DNA of 5,385 nt from an uncultured Clostridia bacterium (GTDB lineage: Bacteria; Bacillota; Clostridia; Oscillospirales; Ruminococcaceae). The stretch covers positions 1-5,385 of the forward strand of contig CANCXY010000231.1 of NCBI GenBank assembly GCA_947381875.1, read 5' to 3'. The notes beneath the pieces were generated by a model that searched no databases, was not told the origin of the DNA, and was given only the letters and a program-made list of their open reading frames with translations. Shown here in pieces: positions 1 to 3,776 of the stretch. The position numbers were made by a program, and so were the translations under genes. Within the stretch, counting starts at the first letter, position 1. Every line of letters starts with the position of its first letter.

Positions 1-63
1 CATGGAGTTTCCCGCTTTGCTCTGCGGTACGCTGGCGGGAATATCTGTGTTGTTGTTTTTCAT
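1..63 (-). CDS. Start of an unidentified early-operon protein (partial)
   Basis: Only the first 21 codons are visible (MKNNNTDIPAS...), so no family can be named. The start is well supported: an AGGAGG ribosome binding site at 72-77 lies 8 nt before the ATG at 63-61. The ATG overlaps the TGA stop of the preceding reading frame in an ATGA arrangement, which implies translational coupling. The visible N-terminus is polar and Asn-rich, with no signal peptide or membrane segment. It is the most distal gene seen of the leftward operon and continues past the window edge. Confidence 0.75.
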   Translation of the reverse strand, partial: MKNNNTDIPASVPQSKAGNSM

Positions 64-628
64 ACTGTTCTCCTCCTGACGGAGCGCGGCTTGCACTCCT
101 CGCCCTGCCAGTAAATAGCGTTTTTCAGGTCATCCATGGCCTGACGGTAGGCGGCATATGTAACAGGCGCTCCCCGGTTCAGACGGAAAAGCACGCTTTC
201 ACCCGCCCGCCGCCAGATGCCCGCCCCGCCCGCCGCCAGATGCCCGCCCCGTCCGCCTGTTTCAACAGGTCCGCCAATGCTCTCCGCCGGGCTTCGCCCT
301 TTTTTGTTGCGGGGTCTATCACCTGAAGGGTTCCGGCGGCCATGTATGCCATCCCGCACTTATAGAGGCCGCAGAGGCCGCCCAGCTCGTTCAGCGTCAA
401 ATCTTCGTTGTCTTCCAACACGGCGGCGAGAACCACCTCCGAAATACCAGCGTGCCGTGCCGGGGTCTGTAGGTACATGCCGGACGCCTCGATTTCGGCA
501 AGGATATTGGGATACCTCGTTTCCGCAGGTGCATACAGGGGCTTGCCCGGCCAGCAGTCATCTTGAATATTCCGATAGCGCACCTGAAGGATCATGCGCC
601 GAATCATGCCGATTTTCAATTTTCTCAT
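60..628 (-). pseudogene. XRE-like hypothetical phage protein, frameshifted by a 23-bp tandem duplication
   Basis: Two reading frames together make one gene. The first starts at ATG 628 (GGAGGG about 10 nt upstream), overlaps the previous stop as ATGA, and ends early at 179 after 149 residues. The second carries a coherent C-terminus (residues such as AAYRQAMDDLKNAIYWQGEE) to a TGA at 60-62, which itself overlaps the next gene's ATG. Removing one copy of the 23-bp duplication at 205-250 joins the frames exactly into a 181-aa protein. The N-terminal half (YPNILAEIEASG through LGGLCGLYKCGMAYM) resembles a degenerate XRE-type helical bundle, but I do not recognise a named family. As written, the product loses its last ~45 residues and gains a short aberrant tail. 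A sequencing or assembly error is possible. Confidence 0.7.
205..250. repeat. Perfect 23-bp tandem duplication
   Basis: Positions 205-227 and 228-250 are identical, beginning GCCCGCCGCC and containing CAGATG. The unit is GC-rich and 23 bp long, so it is not a multiple of three and shifts the reading frame of the gene it lies in. On the coding strand each copy can encode GAGIWRRAG. Slipped-strand duplication is the simplest origin. Confidence 0.97.
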
Positions 629-822
629 ATTTCCCAATCCCTCCGATTCCAGAGTGTTTCACACAAAGCGGAGCCGTGCACCGGCACAGGCGTTTCAGCG
701 CTCTGGGCCCCGCAGCGCGTGCATTGTATGCACCTTCTGTCAAGCACATGGTTTACGGTCTGGATATCCTTTACCCGCGCAGCGCCCCCGCAGAACGGGC
801 AGGGCTTCAGCTTCTCGCTCAT
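625..822 (-). CDS. Lar-family (restriction-alleviation-like) zinc-ribbon protein
   Basis: This is a 65-aa protein. It has the Lar-type layout: KPCPFCGG near the N-terminus (Cys8, Cys11), a second pair CTRC (Cys34, Cys37), and a C-terminal WNRR (58-61). The four cysteines probably bind zinc. The founding Lar protein of the Rac prophage alleviates type I restriction, but small phage members of this family are mostly untested, so anti-restriction is only a hypothesis here. The ATG at 822 is preceded by AAGGGAGGG about 9 nt upstream, placed over the end of the preceding XRE gene. The stop overlaps the next gene's start as ATGA. The neighbours are early phage regulators, which fits a protein made early after induction or entry. 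Confidence 0.75.
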   Translation of the reverse strand: MSEKLKPCPFCGGAARVKDIQTVNHVLDRRCIQCTRCGAQSAETPVPVHGSALCETLWNRRDWEI

Positions 823-836
823 GTATGCGCCCTCCC

Positions 837-1082
837 TTATGTAGTTGTCACGTAATCCTCGGCAAAGAGAAAGTCCATATTTTCCCCCAGATAGTTTTTA
901 ATTTTCTTTGCCTGGGCAAAATCAAACTTGGATTTCCCCGTCAGTTTTCTTCCCACTGTGGCCACAGTGCAGCCCAAAACCTGCGCAAGGTCTTTGCGTG
1001 TCACACCGTTCCGCGCCATTACAGCCGCGAGGTTCCGATACCGGATATTCTCTTTGACTTTATGCGTTTCCGCTTTGCTCAC
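837..1082 (-). CDS. Small XRE-family helix-turn-helix protein
   Basis: This 81-aa protein is essentially one Cro/CI-type DNA-binding domain. Helix 2 is about TRKDLAQVLG (28-37) and the recognition helix about TVATVGRKLTGK (39-50), followed by FDFAQAKKIKNYLG. It has no effector domain. The chosen start is GTG at 1082, which overlaps the Rha stop as GTGA. A longer in-frame reading upstream to about 1556 exists but lies wholly within rha on the other frame and has no family-like content. No strong Shine-Dalgarno is seen (GGTGAGGGC just upstream), so translation probably depends on ribosomes finishing rha. It likely acts as an auxiliary early regulator; its target is unknown. Confidence 0.8.
   Translation of the reverse strand: MSKAETHKVKENIRYRNLAAVMARNGVTRKDLAQVLGCTVATVGRKLTGKSKFDFAQAKKIKNYLGENMDFLFAEDYVTTT
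954..969. repeat. Perfect 16-bp palindrome in the XRE recognition-helix codons
   Basis: CACTGTGG is followed directly by its reverse complement CCACAGTG. It encodes the TVATV stretch of the small XRE protein. It may be a coincidence of codons or a self-binding operator. Confidence 0.9.
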
Positions 1083-1738
1083 GCCCTCACCGCCTTCCCC
1101 GGCGGCTCCAGCACCGCGCGGATCGCGTCGTAAGTCATGCCGCAATCCAGCAGCGTGCACACCTGCGCTTCCCGCTTTGTCACCGCCGCGATCTGGTCGG
1201 CGGTCAGATGGTTCAGCGCGTCCCTGCCGCCCGCTTTGCGCAGCTGTGTGGCTGTCTTGCCCACGGCGGTCTTGTAAATCAAATTCGTGTATGTCGCGAA
1301 GGCGTGGCCGTGCATCCGCTCGTTTTCCCCGCTGTCCCGGATCGCGTCCGTCAGCGCGCGCCGGACGGGGGCTTTTATGGCGCGCTGCATCTCGCGTTTG
1401 GTAAGTTCTGTACGCATGGCAAAGAACTCTTTCACAAGCTGCTTTTTGAACTGCCGAACCTTCGGGGTATTCTGTAAGTAAGTTATAAAAAGCGTTGTCT
1501 GCTGTTCGTTCAGATGGTAGATTTTGCGTACACTCGCCCCCGTTCTGTGGGAGCACGCTTCCATTTCAAATGGAAGCGTGCCGAACAGCTCAAGGTCTTT
1601 CCTGTGCCTCAGAATCAGTTCATTTACAGTCTTGTGCGGCAGTTCGACGTACTCCGCCACCATGTCGGCGGTCGTGTATGGCTCCATCTTCGAGCCGACG
1701 GGCTTAATCAGCACAAGCCCGTTTTCCATGTCGTTCAT
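1079..1738 (-). CDS. rha: Rha-family phage regulatory protein
   Basis: This is a 219-aa protein. Residues about 20-110 match the pRha pattern: an N-terminal winged-helix-like part (TTADMVAEYVELPHKTVNELILRH, split here at about 20-45), then a segment ending HLNEQQTTLFITYLQNTPKV and LVKEFFAMR (75-109), the family's most recognisable stretch. The C-terminal half (about 140-215) contains ATYTNLIYKTAVGKTATQLR, as often seen attached to Rha in Firmicutes phages and possibly a second nucleic-acid-binding or oligomerisation unit. Rha was named from lambdoid-type phages, where its expression interferes with growth in IHF-deficient hosts; its biochemical role is not settled. ATG 1738 has AGAGAGGAAG upstream. 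The stop is coupled to the following XRE gene. An internal 29-bp palindrome covers codons for TLPFEMEA. Confidence 0.88.
   Translation of the reverse strand: MNDMENGLVLIKPVGSKMEPYTTADMVAEYVELPHKTVNELILRHRKDLELFGTLPFEMEACSHRTGASVRKIYHLNEQQTTLFITYLQNTPKVRQFKKQLVKEFFAMRTELTKREMQRAIKAPVRRALTDAIRDSGENERMHGHAFATYTNLIYKTAVGKTATQLRKAGGRDALNHLTADQIAAVTKREAQVCTLLDCGMTYDAIRAVLEPPGKAVRA
1553..1581. repeat. Perfect 29-bp palindrome inside rha
   Basis: The left arm GCACGCTTCCATTT (1553-1566) and the right arm AAATGGAAGCGTGC (1568-1581) are exact reverse complements around a single C at 1567. The next pair outward (1552/1582) does not match. It lies entirely in coding sequence. Confidence 0.97.
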
Positions 1739-1774
1739 GTGTGTGCTTCCTCTCTTGTGTTGGTGTCTTTGTTC

Positions 1775-1812
1775 GGTGAGGCTGCTGCGTTTTCAAAACG
1801 CACCAGCTCACC
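1775..1812 (-). repeat. Long imperfect stem-loop between the cro-like gene and rha
   Basis: The core is a 17-bp palindrome, TGCGTTTT-C-AAAACGCA (1786-1802). It is extended outward by GCTG/CAGC and GGTGA/TCACC with one mismatch and one bulge. No T-tract follows on either strand, so it is not a classic intrinsic terminator. It may be an operator, an mRNA-processing or stability element, or an attenuating structure between the two cistrons. Confidence 0.7.
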
Positions 1813-1822
1813 CCCGCTTTGC

Positions 1823-2074
1823 TTATGTGCGGATACGGTTTCCAATATCGCGTTTATGCGACTTATCGGATAAAAAAATATCTGCTGCCTGTTCCCGGTC
1901 TAATTGCAAGACTGATGCGAGCGCCTGCGCCTGCGAAATGGTAAAGTTCCCGCCGCCCTCCTGCATTTTCCGATAAAACGTAGACCTGTCCATGCCTATT
2001 TTTTCCGCCAATGCTGCTTTGCTGATATTCCGTTCCGCAATCGCACCGCGCAGCTTTGCCGTGTTGGTTTGCAT
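1823..2074 (-). CDS. Cro-like XRE-family regulator, first gene of the leftward operon
   Basis: This 83-aa protein consists of a single HTH domain: helix 2 is about ISKAALAEKIGM (17-28), the recognition helix about DRSTFYRKMQEG (29-40), followed by FTISQAQALASVLQL. The start is ATG 2074 with AAAGGGGGGC about 7 nt upstream; an in-frame extension to 2245 would run over the promoter and is rejected. Size, lack of an effector domain and position as first gene divergent from a larger HTH repressor match Cro. By analogy it would repress the repressor promoter and moderate its own. Two candidate operators (2096-2109 and one in its own 3' codons, 1848-1861) flank its reading frame. Confidence 0.85.
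   Translation of the reverse strand: MQTNTAKLRGAIAERNISKAALAEKIGMDRSTFYRKMQEGGGNFTISQAQALASVLQLDREQAADIFLSDKSHKRDIGNRIRT
1848..1861. promoter_or_regulatory. Candidate operator O3 (inside the cro-like gene)
   Basis: A TCGC-GTTTAT-GCGA dyad lies within the last codons of the cro-like gene. The surrounding 20 bp (1845-1864) match the leader site at 2093-2112 at 17 of 20 positions, which is unexpected for coding sequence and suggests a shared binding protein. Confidence 0.45.
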
Positions 2075-2095
2075 CCTTTGCCCCCCTTTCTGATG

Positions 2096-2109
2096 TCGCG
2101 TAAATGCGA
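2096..2109. promoter_or_regulatory. Candidate operator O2 (leader of the leftward transcript)
   Basis: A TCGC-GTAAAT-GCGA dyad, with arms extending to GTCGC/GCGAC (2095-2110), lies just downstream of the predicted leftward start site near 2113 and upstream of the cro-like ribosome binding site. Occupancy would block early elongation of the lytic-type transcript. Confidence 0.6.
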
Positions 2110-2119
2110 CTTTCGTAGT

Positions 2120-2148
2120 AGTATACCACCATTTGAAGCCCTTGTCAA
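2120..2148 (-). promoter_or_regulatory. Leftward (early/lytic) sigma-70-type promoter
   Basis: On the minus strand a perfect TTGACA (2148-2143) is separated by 17 bp from TATACT (2125-2120). TGG just before the -10 gives an extended -10 TGn motif. Transcription should start near A2113, leaving a leader of about 38 nt before the cro-like ATG at 2074. This is the strongest promoter seen in the window. Confidence 0.88.
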
Positions 2149-2156
2149 CCCGTTTA

Positions 2157-2170
2157 TCGCTTTTTTGCGA
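2157..2170. promoter_or_regulatory. Candidate operator O1 (between the two divergent promoters)
   Basis: A TCGC-TTTTTT-GCGA dyad lies between the leftward -35 (2143-2148) and the rightward -35 (2177-2182). It shares both half-sites and the 6-bp spacing with sites at 2096-2109 and 1848-1861. Its position would let a bound repressor influence both promoters. Confidence 0.6.
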
Positions 2171-2176
2171 AAAGTG

Positions 2177-2205
2177 TTGCAAATATGCTACACTTATGGT
2201 ATGAT
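2177..2205 (+). promoter_or_regulatory. Rightward repressor promoter
   Basis: TTGCAA (2177-2182) and TATGAT (2200-2205) are 17 bp apart, and TGG before the -10 supplies an extended -10. The expected start, near 2211-2213, is only about 10-12 nt before ATG 2223, so the AGGAG at 2206-2210 would be outside the mRNA. A second, weaker pair, TTGCGA (2165-2170) and TACACT (2189-2194) with 18 bp between, would start near 2201 and include AGGAG. Confidence 0.7.
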
Positions 2206-2222
2206 AGGAGCGGGTGATAAAA

Positions 2223-2750
2223 ATGACCGTAGGCGAACGAATCAAACAACGCCGGAAAGAACTCGGCTACAATGCGGAACATCTGGCGGCGATTCTCGGC
2301 GTATCGCGCTCCACGATGTACCGTTATGAAAACGGGGACATTGACAAACTCCCCGTTGACGTATTGGAACCTCTTTCTCATGCGCTGCAATGCACCCCCG
2401 CGTACCTGATGGGGTGGAGCGACGCTTGCCAAAGAGAGGACGCCCCCTATCAGGTACATGCTGTGTTACCAGCCAAAAGCGAAAACGACGCGATAAGGAA
2501 AGTCGTGCAAACTCAGTTGGAAAGCGCGGGGATTTTGAAAGAGGGGCAGGAAATCACAGAGGAACAGGCCGTGGAGCTGTACAGAGCGTGTGGATTTGAC
2601 GCCCCGGCTGTCTGCGATCCTCGGGAAGATCCCTTTGCCTGTCAGCTTTTGGCTGCCTACCGCGAGGTACAAACAGATTTTGACGCAAATGATATAGAAG
2701 ATGTAAAGCTGTTTATGCGTGTACTGTCAGAACGGAAAAAACGCGGGTAG
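2223..2750 (+). CDS. CI-like XRE-family repressor (no protease domain)
   Basis: This is a 175-aa protein. Residues 1-63 form a classic XRE HTH domain: MTVGERIKQRRKELG, helix 2 AEHLAAILGV, recognition helix SRSTMYRYENGD, then a closing helix and YLMGW. The C-terminal ~110 residues (acidic, helical; ending DIEDVKLFMRVLSERKKRG) do not resemble an S24/LexA peptidase, and no Ser-Lys dyad motif is visible. Release from DNA would therefore need another route, such as an antirepressor or a separate protease. The ATG at 2223 is chosen over the in-frame GTG at 2214, which sits too close to AGGAG. Divergent placement from the Cro-like gene across paired promoters supports a lysogeny-repressor role. The toxin-antitoxin genes follow after 62 bp. 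Confidence 0.82.
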   Translation: MTVGERIKQRRKELGYNAEHLAAILGVSRSTMYRYENGDIDKLPVDVLEPLSHALQCTPAYLMGWSDACQREDAPYQVHAVLPAKSENDAIRKVVQTQLESAGILKEGQEITEEQAVELYRACGFDAPAVCDPREDPFACQLLAAYREVQTDFDANDIEDVKLFMRVLSERKKRG

Positions 2751-2785
2751 CGCCGCTCCCCATGTGGGGGCGAACCAAATACAAG

Positions 2786-2800
2786 CTATAGAGCATATAG
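2786..2800. promoter_or_regulatory. Inverted repeat before the antitoxin gene
   Basis: CTATA-GAGCA-TATAG directly abuts the ribosome binding site of the antitoxin (AGGAGG, 2799-2804). Type II antitoxins usually autorepress through a dyad at this place, so this is a candidate operator; the arms are only 5 bp and AT-rich, so chance is possible. Confidence 0.4.
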
Positions 2801-2812
2801 GAGGCGCAGAGA

Positions 2813-3058
2813 ATGAGCAGCAGAGAAAAAGCCGTTGCCATAATCAACAGTTTTCCAGATGAACAGATAGAAAATGTAATATCCCTGCTTCAGGTCATGA
2901 AACAGGTAATCGGTGAAGCCATTGCCCAGGAAACGCCGAACGCAGAAACATTGGCTTCCATGGAGGAGATTGAGGAAATGATCCGAACAGACGGCGGGGA
3001 ACATTTCACCGGTTCCACCTCTGACCTGTTCGCTTCCATTCTGGCGGGGGACGATTGA
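2813..3058 (+). CDS. Antitoxin of a YafQ-type toxin-antitoxin pair
   Basis: This 81-aa acidic protein lies directly before the YafQ toxin. Its N-terminal part (KAVAIINSFPDEQIENVISLL, residues 6-26) is amphipathic and helical. The acidic middle (MEEIEEMIRTDGGEHF) and the C-terminal SDLFASILAGDD resemble the toxin-binding tails of Firmicutes antitoxins. I see no clear RelB/DinJ ribbon-helix-helix signature, so the DNA-binding mode is uncertain. The ATG at 2813 has AGGAGG 8 nt upstream. It should neutralise the toxin and probably autoregulate the operon. Its TGA ends 2 nt before the toxin ATG. The assignment rests mainly on the partner. Confidence 0.75.
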   Translation: MSSREKAVAIINSFPDEQIENVISLLQVMKQVIGEAIAQETPNAETLASMEEIEEMIRTDGGEHFTGSTSDLFASILAGDD

Positions 3059-3060
3059 AC

Positions 3061-3333
3061 ATGCTGGAAGTAAACACTACTGCGCGATTCAGGCGGGATT
3101 TACGGCTCTGCAATAAAAGAGGGTATGATCTGAATCTTCTCCAAGAGGTTATTGACACGCTCCGCATCCCACAGTCTCTGCCAGAGAGGAACAGAGACCA
3201 TGCCCTCAACGGGAAGCACAGTGGCTTCCGTGAGTGTCACGTCCTGCCCGATTGGCTGTTGACTTACCGCATAGAGGGCAATATCCTGTATCTTGACCGC
3301 ACAGGCACCCACGCCGATTTGTTCGGCATGTAG
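3061..3333 (+). CDS. yafQ: YafQ-family mRNA interferase toxin (RelE/ParE superfamily)
   Basis: This 90-aa protein aligns along its length with E. coli YafQ, a ribosome-dependent endoribonuclease that cleaves translated mRNA in the A site. The catalytic positions are all present and equally spaced: His47 (DHALNG), His60 and Asp64-Trp65 (CHVLPDW), His84 and Phe88 (TGTHADLF), matching E. coli His50, His63, Asp67-Trp68, His87 and Phe91. The toxin is therefore probably active. ATG 3061 is preferred, with GGGGG about 11 nt upstream; a TTG at 3055 overlapping the antitoxin stop is the alternative. It is cotranscribed with the antitoxin and lies between the repressor and the integrase, consistent with a stabilising module on the element. 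Confidence 0.9.
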   Translation: MLEVNTTARFRRDLRLCNKRGYDLNLLQEVIDTLRIPQSLPERNRDHALNGKHSGFRECHVLPDWLLTYRIEGNILYLDRTGTHADLFGM

Positions 3334-3357
3334 GGTGGCGAAGGAGCCCGCTTTGAG

Positions 3358-3460
3358 GTTGTCGCAAATTGCGACAACTCCCCATGTGCCGCCGCCCGTG
3401 TCCATTGCGACAATTTTGTCGCACTCGTGTTTTGGAGTTGTCAAATTTTCTGACAACTCC
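3358..3460. repeat. Cluster of three inverted repeats with TTGTC-type arms
   Basis: 3358-3378 is a perfect 21-bp palindrome (arms GTTGTCGCAA and TTGCGACAAC around one A). 3406-3423 pairs TGCGACAA with TTGTCGCA around TT. 3434-3460 pairs GGAGTTGTCA with TGACAACTCC around a 7-nt loop. The octamer TTGTCGCA or its complement occurs four times in 65 bp. GACAACTCCCC is also a direct repeat at 3373-3383 and 3452-3462. Confidence 0.92.
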
Positions 3461-3526
3461 CCGCGGCTCAATCCCTCCGCCATGCGCAGGAATAGCGCCC
3501 CGTGCGCCCGCCTGCGCCCTGTACAG

Positions 3527-3547
3527 CCGCTTTGACGCACAAAGCGG
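3527..3547. repeat. Hairpin with CCGCTTTG arms
   Basis: CCGCTTTG (3527-3534) and CAAAGCGG (3540-3547) form a perfect 8-bp stem around ACGCA. A smaller GCGCC/GGCGC stem follows at 3574-3588. No T-tract follows, so it is not a terminator. Confidence 0.8.
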
Positions 3548-3615
3548 GGGAGTTACCGTCCGGCAGGCAAAGCGCGCCACAGAGGCGCACAGCCGCCCGC
3601 GGCGCATGCAAGGGG

Positions 3616-3634
3616 TTCAGGTTTTTTCAGGTTT
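3616..3634. repeat. Direct repeat TTCAGGTTT, possible integrase arm-type sites
   Basis: TTCAGGTTT occurs at 3616-3624 and 3626-3634, in phase at 10 bp. Integrases with an N-terminal arm-binding domain often bind short direct repeats at this kind of position, so an arm-site role is possible. This is inferred only. Confidence 0.35.
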
Positions 3635-3650
3635 ACAAACAAAAAATGCC

Positions 3651-3670
3651 CCCAGTGTTGCCGCACTGGG
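3651..3670. repeat. CCCAGTG/CACTGGG hairpin
   Basis: A 7-bp stem (3651-3657 with 3664-3670) closes a 6-nt loop. Its upstream bases GCCCCC (3648-3653) are also complementary to GGGGGC at 3701-3706 in the next stem, so the two structures could compete. Confidence 0.6.
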
Positions 3671-3692
3671 AGCGAAGAGGAAGCGCGCCAGC

Positions 3693-3757
3693 CCACAAGA
3701 GGGGGCTATGCGAGATGTCAAGCATAGTATACGCCCTTCTTGTGGATTTGTCAAATC
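3693..3757 (+). promoter_or_regulatory. Long stem-loop and adjacent palindrome ahead of the integrase
   Basis: A 12-bp helix (CCACAAGA plus GGGG at 3693-3704, with 3734-3745; one G-U pair) is topped by CTATGC/GCATAG (3706-3711 with 3722-3727) and a 10-nt loop. No U-tract follows. Right after it, GATTTG-T-CAAATC (3745-3757) is a 13-bp palindrome ending 5 bp before the integrase ribosome binding site. This arrangement could control integrase expression or be part of the recombination site. Confidence 0.6.
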
Positions 3758-3776
3758 GTTGCAAGGGGGTCAGACA

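Larger units (their letters stand above)
3334..3776. other. 443-bp dyad-rich region without a convincing gene
   Basis: Open frames cross this stretch on both strands, but none has a good ribosome binding site, family-like content or a credible start. The region instead holds a succession of inverted repeats: 3358-3378, 3406-3423, 3434-3460, 3527-3547, 3574-3588, 3651-3670, 3693-3745 and 3745-3757. No clear sigma-70 promoter for the integrase is visible. It may contain recombination or replication sites, an operator array or a structured RNA. Confidence 0.7.

Noticed and set aside
217..855. 212-codon plus-strand open frame
   Set aside because: It is antisense to the coupled minus-strand operon, rich in Pro/Arg/Ser, and has no domain-like content.
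1083..1556. Upstream extension of the small XRE frame to 239 aa
   Set aside because: The extra part is an Arg/Gly/Asp-rich shadow of rha; the coupled GTG at 1082 fits the domain boundary.
2754..2772. CCCC/GGGG hairpin after the repressor gene as terminator
   Set aside because: It has a short stem with a bulge and no T-tract afterwards; transcription probably continues into the toxin-antitoxin genes.
3358..3460. CRISPR-like array
   Set aside because: The repeats are dyads of varied size with no regular spacer length.
3100..3540. 146-codon minus-strand open frame over the toxin and spacer
   Set aside because: It overlaps yafQ on the opposite strand, has no convincing ribosome binding site, and its composition follows the palindromes. 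It could be a relic, but I cannot support a gene.
3369..3776. In-frame upstream extension of the integrase (about 136 codons)
   Set aside because: The extension is Arg/Pro/Ala-rich, crosses several hairpins and has no family match. ATG 3777 has a good ribosome binding site and begins a normal arm-binding domain.
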